Positions 6,742-12,796 of a DNA stretch of 12,796 nucleotides are shown here, in pieces. Made by a program: the position numbers and the translations under genes. Position 1 is the first letter of the stretch; each line of letters opens with the position of its first letter. This DNA is from Candidatus Izemoplasma sp. (GTDB taxonomy: Bacteria > Bacillota_I > Bacilli_A > Izemoplasmatales > Izemoplasmataceae): NCBI GenBank assembly GCA_007123975.1, contig SLFZ01000129.1, positions 1 to 12,796 on the forward strand, written 5' to 3'. Under the pieces are notes generated by a model. That model saw nothing but the letters and a program-made list of their open reading frames with translations, did no database searches and had not been told where the DNA came from.

Positions 6742-7626
6742 TCAGAGAGAGATAATGAAGGAGCGCATCGTCTGAGCGAGCGCGGACGGGTCATCGGTAA
6801 TCGGTGAATGCGAGCCGCCTTCGATGATGTGTTTTTTCACGTTCGGTAATGCGGCCGCCGTGTCTTCAAACATCGGGCGAGGAATCACAAGGTCGTGTGT
6901 GCCCCATATCGTCAAAACTGGCACCGTCACCTCGCCGATGAGGTTTGTTCCCTCAACAACGCCGTTGTGTTCAGAAGACATGTTGAAGGTCATCAGCGCC
7001 CAATCGACATCAATGAGGTTACGTTGTTTGAGGGTTTCATCAATGTAGGTGTCAACCTCATCGGGAACCTTGACGTTGTAGATGAGCTGTGCCCAAACCG
7101 CTTTCATCATTTCAGCGTTTTTGATTTCCATGACTTGTTGCATCGGCGCGACCTGCACCGGGTCTTTTGCCATGGATTCTTTGCTGGTGTATAACTTCCC
7201 GATAATCGGTTGGTTGTTTTCGTCTTTTTCGAATATGGGGTACCCCTTGTAAGACGCAGACTCAATGAGAATCAGGCTTTCAACAAGTTCAGCATACCGT
7301 GCAGCGAGGGAAAGCGCGATACCACCACCGGTGCTCCAACCCGCGACATGCGCGCGATCAACCTTCATGGCACGCATCAACTCGGCCACATCGTCAGCAA
7401 AATCGTCTAGGTGGTTAATCGGTGTATCGTACGTCGAATCACCGAAACCACGAAGGTCCGGTGCGAGAATCTGGAAATCCTCGCGAAGTTGGTCGATGAT
7501 GGGAAGGTAATGAATCGAACTGCTCATGTTGCCGTGGATTAGCACGAGCCAGGGCTTGTTCTCATCCCCTGCCTTTAGGTAATGCAACGTTTCACCATTC
7601 GGTAAGGTAATCTGTTGTTTTTTCAT
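6742..7626 (-). CDS. Alpha/beta hydrolase (esterase/lactonase-like), last gene of the run
   Basis: From the ATG at 7626 the protein has 294 residues. An in-frame upstream extension to 7773 is open, but it runs over the previous gene, and GGAGGT sits 4 bases before the ATG at 7626, which decides the start. The alpha/beta hydrolase fold is clear: oxyanion-region HGN (31-33), the DLRGFGDS strand-loop (57-64), nucleophile elbow GWSTGG with Ser98, acid Asp245 in GTHD and His273 in GGSHSP. The triad is therefore complete. The residues between about 125 and 220 form the lid that sets specificity and are not diagnostic. Family members include lactonases, carboxylesterases and C-C hydrolases, so the substrate is open. 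It begins 13 bases after the preceding hydrolase gene, and a terminator follows 23 bases after its stop. Confidence 0.88.
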   Translation of the reverse strand: MKKQQITLPNGETLHYLKAGDENKPWLVLIHGNMSSSIHYLPIIDQLREDFQILAPDLRGFGDSTYDTPINHLDDFADDVAELMRAMKVDRAHVAGWSTGGGIALSLAARYAELVESLILIESASYKGYPIFEKDENNQPIIGKLYTSKESMAKDPVQVAPMQQVMEIKNAEMMKAVWAQLIYNVKVPDEVDTYIDETLKQRNLIDVDWALMTFNMSSEHNGVVEGTNLIGEVTVPVLTIWGTHDLVIPRPMFEDTAAALPNVKKHIIEGGSHSPITDDPSALAQTMRSFIISL

Positions 7627-7630
7627 GATA

Positions 7631-7636
7631 ACCTCC
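7631..7636 (-). promoter_or_regulatory. Ribosome binding site fixing the start of the last hydrolase
   Basis: GGAGGT on the minus strand ends 4 bases before the ATG at 7626. It lies between the upstream hydrolase stop (7640-7642) and this start. It is the reason for rejecting the longer in-frame reading beginning at 7773. Confidence 0.85.
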
Positions 7637-7639
7637 AGG

Positions 7640-8461
7640 TTAAATCGTGTATTGTCCATCCTCAAGGATAAACCCGAGGATGGTGGACACAAAAAGCGAC
7701 GGTTTTTCGTACATGCTTGCGTGGCCACACCCTTCATACACCACGAGTTCAGCGTTTGGCATGGCTTTGACAATTGCCCGCTGTTCAGCGGGTGGCGTTA
7801 AAAAGTCGTGATCGCTGGCGATGACGAGCGTTGGAACATCCAACGTTGGCAGATGCGCTTCCACATCATGACTCTCGGCGCTTTTCGTCAACCGAATCAT
7901 GGCATCCAAAAAGCTGGGATTGGAGAAAATCGGGATCAGTTTCTCTTTGCGTGCCTCCATCCAGTCGAGGTTGCGGTTGTAAAAGCTCGGAGAGTAAATG
8001 TATGGAATGGCGATATGGTAATAGGCGTTGCCATCCCGCGACTCAGCAACCGCGTTCCAGCCGTCGCCAATGGCTTTCAGCCAGGGAGTTGTCTTCGCGG
8101 TCGCGTTAAAGAGCATAAGCTTTTCAACGCGGTTTGGATGCGCCGCAGCAAACTGCATCGCCACGCTGCCACCGTAACTGATGCCCGCGAGGTGCACGCA
8201 TGACAAACCGAGGTGGTCGAGCAACGCCAAAAGCAAGTTGACTTGAACCTGCTGGGTATAATCGTTTTCCATTCGGGCGCTTTGTCCCTGGTCAAAGAAG
8301 TCAACGCGTAAAACCCGCAGTTCATTACGAAACGCCGGCATAAACGGCTCCCAACTCGCCGTTGACATCATGATGCCGTTGAGCAACAACAACACCGGTT
8401 TGTTTTCGTCTCCTTGAAGGTCATAAAAGACCGTTTTATCCTGATGGATGAACGTGGACAT
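7640..8461 (-). CDS. Alpha/beta hydrolase, first of two in tandem
   Basis: From the ATG at 8461 the protein has 273 residues; a TTG one codon upstream (8464) is a possible alternative. The start shares its A with the TGA stop of the CoA-transferase gene (TGATG), so translation is probably coupled; the ribosome site is weak, which fits. The catalytic set is visible: nucleophile elbow GISYGG with Ser95, Asp219 in SDHDFLTP and His247 in GCGHASM. The oxyanion region reads NGIMMS (28-33), with Asn where many relatives have His. The lid region is about 125-200. The protein shares the N-terminal stretch GDENKP with the next hydrolase but is otherwise strongly diverged, so the pair is unlikely to be a recent duplication. 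Hydrolysis of an ester, lactone or thioester linked to the CoA-transferase substrate is plausible but not shown. Confidence 0.87.
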   Translation of the reverse strand: MSTFIHQDKTVFYDLQGDENKPVLLLLNGIMMSTASWEPFMPAFRNELRVLRVDFFDQGQSARMENDYTQQVQVNLLLALLDHLGLSCVHLAGISYGGSVAMQFAAAHPNRVEKLMLFNATAKTTPWLKAIGDGWNAVAESRDGNAYYHIAIPYIYSPSFYNRNLDWMEARKEKLIPIFSNPSFLDAMIRLTKSAESHDVEAHLPTLDVPTLVIASDHDFLTPPAEQRAIVKAMPNAELVVYEGCGHASMYEKPSLFVSTILGFILEDGQYTI

Positions 8462-9756
8462 CAAATGTACCCGATGGCTTTCGCTTCATCGCGTAACTGC
8501 TCGCGGAAATCGGGGTGCGCGATGGCAATGAGTCGCTCAACGCGTTCTTTGATGTTGGTGCCTCGAAGTTCGGCGACGCCGTACTCGGTGACAACCATGT
8601 CGACGTCATTGCGCGATAAACTGACTGCGGCGCCGGGTTTTAGGGTCGACACGATTTTACTCGTCGGTTTGCGCGTGCCGTCGGGCTGTTTAACCATGGC
8701 CGTCGAGTATAGCGCAATAAAACTGCGGCCGTTTTTGGCGCGTTGCGCACCGGTGGCGGTGTCGGTTTGACCGCCTGTACCACTAAACTGCATCGTGCCG
8801 ATAGATTCGCTGCAGCACTGCCCGGTCAAATCGACCTCAATGGTCGTGTTGATGGACACATGGTTATCGTTTAAGCCGATGATGTAGGGGTCATTGACGT
8901 AGTTTCCATCAAGCAACATCACCGCAGGGTTTTCGTCGATAAAGTCATACAGTTCTTTGGTGCCAAGCGCAAAAGCCGCAACCATTTTGCCTTTGTGCAG
9001 CGACTTCTTCTTCCCGGATATGGCACCGGATCGGGCCATCTTCATGAACCCTGTGGTCAACATCTCGGTGTGGACGCCAAGGTCCTTCTTATCCAGCAAG
9101 GCCAGCGCGACTGCGTTTGGAATGCCACCGATGCCGAGTTGGATGGTGTCGCCATCGTGGATTCGGTCGGCGATGAACTGCCCAATCTTCTTGTCTTTGT
9201 CGTTCGGTTCAGCATCGGGAAGTTCTGGGGCTGGATAATTTACTTCCACGACATAGTCTACGTCGTCAAGATGCAGTTCCAAGTCGCCGTGTGTTCGCGG
9301 GAAGTTCGGGTTGATTTCCAAGATGACGGTGTCGGCTTGTTCAATCATGTGTTTCTCATACACATTGGAAAGCGATAGCGAAACATACCCATGTTTGTCC
9401 GGAGTGGTGGCGACGCCGACAAAAACGTTTGGTTTTTTAAACTGGCTGCGCCGAACGCCGGCGAAGTGCAGTTGGTTTGGTATGAAGGCGATGTGTTTGT
9501 GTTTGAATGCTTTTCGTAAATCGCCAGAAAAGAACCAACTGTTTACTCGGAAGGTGTTGGCGTAGTGTTCGTTGATCATAAATTCGTACGGATAAAGTGG
9601 GAGGCAATTGTCGACGCTGACGTGTTTAACACGGTCGGCAACTTCGTGAAGGCGCATGAAAAACGCACGCCCTTCGCTCGCCGCCATGCCGGCGACAATA
9701 TGATCGTCGTCCTTGATGAGCGCCAATGCTTCATTCATCGTGATGGTTTTGGCCAT
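8461..9756 (-). CDS. Acetyl-CoA hydrolase/4-hydroxybutyrate CoA-transferase family protein
   Basis: This 431-residue protein is the usual length for single-chain CoA-transferases of the Cat1/Cat2/AbfT/butyryl-CoA:acetate type. These move CoA from acetyl-CoA or a similar donor to a carboxylate through a glutamyl-CoA thioester intermediate. Family landmarks are GIGGIPNAVA (208-217), the HTEM segment (229-232), whose Glu231 I take as the likely catalytic Glu by its position near E238 of AbfT, and the glycine-rich stretch SGTGGQTDTATGAQRAKNGR (325-344). The end, EYGVAELRGTNIKERVERLI, is also typical. The start at 9756 is chosen because AAAGGAG precedes it at a 5-base spacing; an in-frame extension to 9909 would overlap the binding-protein gene. 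The acceptor acid is not determined; 4-hydroxybutyrate, butyrate and acetate-class enzymes are hard to separate by eye. Confidence 0.9.
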   Translation of the reverse strand: MAKTITMNEALALIKDDDHIVAGMAASEGRAFFMRLHEVADRVKHVSVDNCLPLYPYEFMINEHYANTFRVNSWFFSGDLRKAFKHKHIAFIPNQLHFAGVRRSQFKKPNVFVGVATTPDKHGYVSLSLSNVYEKHMIEQADTVILEINPNFPRTHGDLELHLDDVDYVVEVNYPAPELPDAEPNDKDKKIGQFIADRIHDGDTIQLGIGGIPNAVALALLDKKDLGVHTEMLTTGFMKMARSGAISGKKKSLHKGKMVAAFALGTKELYDFIDENPAVMLLDGNYVNDPYIIGLNDNHVSINTTIEVDLTGQCCSESIGTMQFSGTGGQTDTATGAQRAKNGRSFIALYSTAMVKQPDGTRKPTSKIVSTLKPGAAVSLSRNDVDMVVTEYGVAELRGTNIKERVERLIAIAHPDFREQLRDEAKAIGYI

Positions 9757-9761
9757 GGTAG

Positions 9762-9768
9762 CTCCTTT
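9762..9768 (-). promoter_or_regulatory. Ribosome binding site fixing the CoA-transferase start
   Basis: AAAGGAG on the minus strand ends 5 bases before the ATG at 9756. It lies in the gap after the binding-protein gene and supports the 431-residue start over the longer reading from 9909. Confidence 0.8.
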
Positions 9769-9783
9769 CCATGCATGCAGATG

Positions 9784-9803
9784 AGGGCAGCGTGAGCCGC
9801 CCT
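9784..9803 (-). other. Intercistronic RNA hairpin between binding-protein and CoA-transferase genes
   Basis: The minus-strand transcript can form an 8-bp stem (AGGGCGGC with GCTGCCCT, one G-U pair) with a TCAC loop. No T-tract follows, so it is not a standard terminator. It lies in the 79-base gap after the highly demanded binding-protein gene. It could protect the upstream mRNA from 3' decay or partly attenuate downstream transcription; both are inference. Confidence 0.55.
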
Positions 9804-9835
9804 TATCAACATGCGTTGTGGTTCGTTTGGAGTGG

Positions 9836-11122
9836 TTAGTCTGCGAGAATAGATTCGATGTCTTCGATTTCACGGATGGTAATCCATTCGTAAACCGGAT
9901 TACCTTCATCGTCTTCGCCTACGGTTGCTTGCAGGAGTGCCATTGCTTGCGTTCCAACGCGGCGTCCATCGGCGTAGTCCACGATACCGCCAAACGGCAT
10001 TTCAATGGGGTCGCTTTCCATGGCGGCGATGAAGTTTTCCCATGTCAAGGGGTCGTCACCGACACGGCGAAGGCCTTCGACAAAGAAGTGTGCTGCAATC
10101 CAACCGGCCATGGCAAACGCGTTGGCTGACCATTCTGGGTCGACCGTGGTTGCAAAATCCCAATACGCGTCGCTAAAGCCCATTTCGCCATCCGGATCCA
10201 TAATGTCAATCCAAGCATTAGCATAGAGCGGGAATTGGCCGGATTCGATCTCTTCACTCACGTCGGCGATAAACGTTGCATCCGCGCTGACGTAACTTGT
10301 GAAGACCGGTTTCGTGTTGCCGGCTTCGTGCAAATCTTGAATCATGATTTTAGCAGGTTCTTGGTTCGCAGCAGCAATGATGACGTCAATGCTTGCGTCG
10401 CTTACCAAGGCATTTGCGGCGGCAGAGTAATCAAGATCGCCTGGGTCGACTTGGCGTGTCTCAAGCGTGATGCCAAGCAAGTCAGCACGGATTTGAATGC
10501 CGTTTAGAAGCGCAAGCCCTGCATCGTCATTGGTGTAGAGAACGCCAATTTTTTCTGCATCGTACTCAGCAACAGCGCGTGCCACGATGACTTCACCTTC
10601 TGCATCAAAGATCGGTTGCACAGGGAACGATGCACGTGCACCGCCGGTGGCCTCGAGGTTAAAGAGGGCACTGATGCCGGTTGCGTAATACACACGCGGA
10701 ATGCCGATAAGGTTCAAGTAACCGCGCGTTGCGCCAACGGTCGGGGTTCCAAAATGACCGACGAGCGCAAAGACTTCTTCTTGCTCAACGAGTTGCTCGG
10801 TGAAGCCGAGCCCGAGTTCAGGATCAAACTGGTCATCGAAATGAACCCATTCGATGGTGCGGCCGTTGATGCCACCTTCTTCGTTCACACGGTTGAAGTA
10901 CGCTTGAATCGCATGGTTGAAAGGCACACCAACCGCTGCAAAGCCACCGGATGTGGCTGCGGCATTACCGACAAGAACGGTGGTATCTGTGACGCCTTGT
11001 GCGTGTTCGACAGCAGGTGTCTCGTCGGGTGTTGTATCCGACGGATCGTCGGTGCCGTTGCCGCACGCCGCAATGACAAAGAGACCAAATGCAAGCATGA
11101 ATGTTAACAGAAACTTCTTCAT
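9836..11122 (-). CDS. LivK-type ABC transporter substrate-binding lipoprotein (type I periplasmic-binding fold)
   Basis: This 428-residue lipoprotein has a lysine-start signal peptide (MKKFLLTFMLAFGLFVIAAC) with lipobox IAAC and lipidated Cys20. A short acidic, Thr/Pro-rich linker (about 22-44) follows. The remainder matches the Leu/Ile/Val-binding (Peripla_BP_6) family: GGINGRTIEWVHFDDQFDPE near the N-lobe, the VGHFGTPTVGA segment, and the KIGVLYTNDDAGLALLNGI strand-helix that opens the second lobe. It would capture the substrate outside the membrane for the LivF/LivG-type transporter. AGGAGG lies 8 bases before the ATG. Family members bind branched-chain amino acids, amides, urea, aromatic acids or other carboxylates. 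With a CoA-transferase rather than amino-acid genes downstream, a carboxylate is at least as likely as an amino acid, but that is inferred from context. Confidence 0.92.
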   Translation of the reverse strand: MKKFLLTFMLAFGLFVIAACGNGTDDPSDTTPDETPAVEHAQGVTDTTVLVGNAAATSGGFAAVGVPFNHAIQAYFNRVNEEGGINGRTIEWVHFDDQFDPELGLGFTEQLVEQEEVFALVGHFGTPTVGATRGYLNLIGIPRVYYATGISALFNLEATGGARASFPVQPIFDAEGEVIVARAVAEYDAEKIGVLYTNDDAGLALLNGIQIRADLLGITLETRQVDPGDLDYSAAANALVSDASIDVIIAAANQEPAKIMIQDLHEAGNTKPVFTSYVSADATFIADVSEEIESGQFPLYANAWIDIMDPDGEMGFSDAYWDFATTVDPEWSANAFAMAGWIAAHFFVEGLRRVGDDPLTWENFIAAMESDPIEMPFGGIVDYADGRRVGTQAMALLQATVGEDDEGNPVYEWITIREIEDIESILAD

Positions 11123-11130
11123 TAAGTATT

Positions 11131-11136
11131 CCTCCT
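11131..11136 (-). promoter_or_regulatory. Strong ribosome binding site of the binding-protein gene
   Basis: A full AGGAGG on the minus strand sits 8 bases before the ATG at 11122. It is the best core match in the run, as expected for a binding protein needed in excess over its ATPases. Confidence 0.8.
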
Positions 11137-11157
11137 ATGGTTTTTTATCTATATTTA

Positions 11158-11170
11158 CCCGGTATCCGGG
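11158..11170 (-). other. Small GC-rich hairpin between livF-type and binding-protein genes
   Basis: CCCGG-ATA-CCGGG on the minus strand forms a 5-bp GC stem with a 3-base loop, 8 bases past the livF-type stop. An A-rich stretch follows rather than Ts, so termination is unlikely. It may mark an mRNA-processing or stability point within the 56-base gap. Confidence 0.4.
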
Positions 11171-11178
11171 GTGTTGCA

Positions 11179-12063
11179 TTATTTACCCAAGTACGCTTCG
11201 ACGAGGCTATCGTCTTTGAGAAGTTTGGCAGCCGGACCTTCTTGAACCAATTTTCCGACTTGGAGCACGTAGGCATAATCGGCAATCTTGAGTGTCTCGC
11301 GGGCGTTTTGCTCGACAATCAAGACGGTGATGCCGCGCTTATTCAAGGTGTCGATGATGCTAAATATATCTTTGACGATGAGCGGCGCTAGGCCGAGTGA
11401 AGGTTCATCGAGCACCAAGAGTTCTGGTGTTCCCATCAAGGCGCGGCCGATGGCAAGCATTTGTTGTTCCCCACCCGATAATGTCTCCGCAATCTGGTCC
11501 CGCCGCTCTTCCAACACAGGAAACAGGTTGTAGACCATACGCAGGTTTTGGCGCATCATTGCACGAGGAGGTAAGGTGATGAGTGCATCGTCGTCCTCGG
11601 TGGCGGCCATCTGCTGTTTGACGTCGTTCGTCATGGCTTCTTTGACAACATCGCGGCGTTTTACTTGTCCTACTTTAATCGTGAATGCGCCAATAGCAAG
11701 GTTCTCATAGACAGAGAGGTCACTGAACAACTGCCGGCCTTCGGGTGATTGCACGATGCCACGCTGGGTGATTTTTTCAGGTGCGAGTTTGGTGATGTCG
11801 CGTCCCATGAAAGTAACCGTTCCGGCGCTTGCAGGTATTAAGCCAGACACCTTCTTCAAAAGCGTCGTCTTGCCAGCGCCATTTGAACCCAAAATCGCCA
11901 CAATGCTTCCTTTTTTGACGTGCATCGATACGTTTTTTAGCGCCTGAATCGGACCATAGGCGACGGATAGGTCTTTGACATCAAGGAGTATCTCACCATG
12001 CGGGATTTCTGGGGTATCGGCACGTTTCATCTTTCGCTTGTTCTTGTGGTTGACGTCTTTCAT
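11179..12063 (-). CDS. livF: LivF-type ABC transporter ATPase with an internal insertion
   Basis: From the ATG at 12063 the protein has 294 residues, against about 235-240 for typical LivF. Motifs are Walker A GSNGAGKT (59-66), the LivF-like VQSPEGRQLFSDLSVYENLA region containing the Q-loop area, signature LSGGE (195-199), Walker B LLVLDE (215-220) with the PSLGLAP that follows it in LivF, and the IVEQNA stretch in place of the usual switch-His segment. The extra length comes from a lysine-rich N-terminus (about 20 residues) and about 36 residues inserted near 130-170, between ENLAIGAF and YNLFPVLEERR. The chosen start is one base after the livG stop; GAAGG lies 9 bases before it. In-frame ATGs at 12072 and 12030 are less well placed. 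It would form the ATPase pair with the LivG-type protein. Confidence 0.9.
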   Translation of the reverse strand: MKDVNHKNKRKMKRADTPEIPHGEILLDVKDLSVAYGPIQALKNVSMHVKKGSIVAILGSNGAGKTTLLKKVSGLIPASAGTVTFMGRDITKLAPEKITQRGIVQSPEGRQLFSDLSVYENLAIGAFTIKVGQVKRRDVVKEAMTNDVKQQMAATEDDDALITLPPRAMMRQNLRMVYNLFPVLEERRDQIAETLSGGEQQMLAIGRALMGTPELLVLDEPSLGLAPLIVKDIFSIIDTLNKRGITVLIVEQNARETLKIADYAYVLQVGKLVQEGPAAKLLKDDSLVEAYLGK

Positions 12064-12064
12064 C

Positions 12065-12796
12065 TTACCCATCCTTCCCGAGGTAGGCTTCTTGGACAAG
12101 GGGATGACCTTGTATTTTTTTAGGCTCATCCATCGCCAAGAATTTACCGAAGTTGATGGCGCAGACACGGTCGCAGATGTTCATGACAAACCCCATGTCA
12201 TGTTCAATAAGCACAATTGATGTGTTAAACGTGTCACGAATGGCATAGACCAGTTTTTCGAGCTCGTCGGTTTCCAAATCGTTCAATCCAGCGGCCGGCT
12301 CATCGAGGATGATGAGTTTTGGGTTTGACATGAGTGCCCGTGCGATTTCGATGCGCTTTCGAATGCCGTAAGGCTGAGCCCCGGCGTACATATCTTTCAG
12401 CGGCATAAGATTCATAAACTCAAGAATTTCATACGCTTTTTCGCGGATCGCTTTTTCTTCTTTCCAGGCTGGAAAGCGTAAGATATGATGTAAAATTCCT
12501 GTCTTTAGTTGGTTATGTGCTCCTACAAGCACGTTGTCGAGCACGCTTAAATCCGGCACGAGCTCAACGTTTTGGAAGGTGCGTGAAATGCCCAAATCGA
12601 TAACCTTCGTCACTTTGATATCGCGTAGGTCGACCATCTCGCCGGCATCGTTTCGGAAGAGAATGTCACCGGTGTAGTTTTTGTAAAACTGGGTAATGCA
12701 GTTGAACACGGTGGTTTTTCCGGCCCCGTTAGGACCAATAAGACCGATAATTTCACCTTCGTTGATGGTCATGCTGAGGTCATCGACAGCCTTGAG
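12065..12796 (-). CDS. livG: LivG-type ABC transporter ATPase (5' end beyond the window)
   Basis: 243 residues are visible and the frame stays open to the window edge, so the ATG at 12772 is internal. Comparison with E. coli LivG suggests about 20 N-terminal residues are missing. In visible numbering, Walker A is GPNGAGKT (21-28), followed by TVFNCITQFYKNYTG as in LivG. ISRTFQNVELV (70-80) holds the Q-loop Gln75, Walker B is LIILDEP (161-167), and the switch His is H199 in LIEHDMGFVM. The LivG-specific segment VGAHNQLKTG (91-100) is also present. The signature reads QPYGIRKR (141-148), where the usual form is YGQQRR; the Ile after the Gly is unusual. It powers import of the ligand bound by the LivK-type lipoprotein; the permease genes are presumably further upstream. 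Confidence 0.92.
   Translation of the reverse strand, partial: LKAVDDLSMTINEGEIIGLIGPNGAGKTTVFNCITQFYKNYTGDILFRNDAGEMVDLRDIKVTKVIDLGISRTFQNVELVPDLSVLDNVLVGAHNQLKTGILHHILRFPAWKEEKAIREKAYEILEFMNLMPLKDMYAGAQPYGIRKRIEIARALMSNPKLIILDEPAAGLNDLETDELEKLVYAIRDTFNTSIVLIEHDMGFVMNICDRVCAINFGKFLAMDEPKKIQGHPLVQEAYLGKDG

Noticed and set aside
7627..7773. 49-residue N-terminal extension of the last hydrolase
   Set aside because: It would overlap the preceding hydrolase gene, does not look like hydrolase sequence, and GGAGGT 4 bases before the ATG at 7626 marks the internal start.
9770..9779. Short palindrome TGCATGCA near the CoA-transferase start as an operator
   Set aside because: Eight bases is too short to support on its own, and there is no neighbouring regulator or promoter.
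9757..9909. 51-residue N-terminal extension of the CoA-transferase
   Set aside because: It would overlap the end of the binding-protein gene and cross the hairpin; the AAAGGAG ribosome site supports the ATG at 9756.
10616..11107. Plus-strand open frame of 163 codons opposite the binding-protein gene
   Set aside because: It lies fully antisense to a clear lipoprotein gene, has a low-complexity Cys/Arg-rich translation and no recognisable domain or ribosome site.
12064..12168. 35-residue N-terminal extension of the LivF-type ATPase into livG
   Set aside because: It lies inside the conserved C-terminal coding region of LivG in another frame, and no LivF-like sequence is seen there.

Overview
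All twelve genes in this window lie on the minus strand, so gene order below follows transcription, from high to low coordinates. Base composition looks like roughly half GC by eye. TGA acts as a normal stop: it ends the marR-like gene, the first exporter subunit and the CoA-transferase, each within a few bases of the next start. TGG encodes Trp. Shine-Dalgarno sites of the AGGAGGTGAT kind, a Cys lipobox on the binding protein and Lys-rich signal peptides point to a Bacillota-like or Mycoplasmatota-related bacterium using code 11. I cannot place it more precisely; the lipoprotein and surface-protein styles recall Acholeplasma/Izemoplasma-type organisms, but that is an impression.

Region 1 (12796 to 6742) is one continuous gene run. 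It holds a LivG-type ATPase (5' end off the window), a LivF-type ATPase, a LivK-type substrate-binding lipoprotein, a 4-hydroxybutyrate/acetyl-CoA-type CoA-transferase, and two alpha/beta hydrolases. It ends at a strong intrinsic terminator (6694-6718). My reading is an uptake-plus-activation module: the transporter imports a small carboxylate or related compound, the hydrolases cleave an ester, lactone or thioester, and the CoA-transferase makes the CoA thioester. The permeases (LivH/LivM) are presumably upstream of the window.

Region 2 (6646 to 4775) is a single gene for a secreted, C-terminally membrane-anchored surface protein. It has a beta-sandwich-like N-terminal domain and about five DUF5011/HYR-type Ig-like repeats, and is closed by its own terminator.

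Region 3 (4616 to 484) is a self-contained efflux operon: a sigma-A-type promoter with an overlapping palindromic operator, a MarR-family regulator, then the two subunits of a heterodimeric ABC exporter (BmrCD/LmrCD/TM287-288 type), then a terminator.

Region 4 (502 to 1) starts from a promoter nested inside that terminator. It holds a small zinc-ribbon membrane protein and the first 25 codons of a further membrane protein.

No tRNA, rRNA, CRISPR array, insertion sequence, attachment site or replication origin was seen. The longest non-coding stretch is 4544-4813 (270 bases). It carries the marR promoter/operator at one end and the surface-protein terminator at the other, with nothing recognisable in about 4620-4770. 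The window is mostly ordinary chromosome; the transporter/CoA-transferase/hydrolase run is the part most worth following up.
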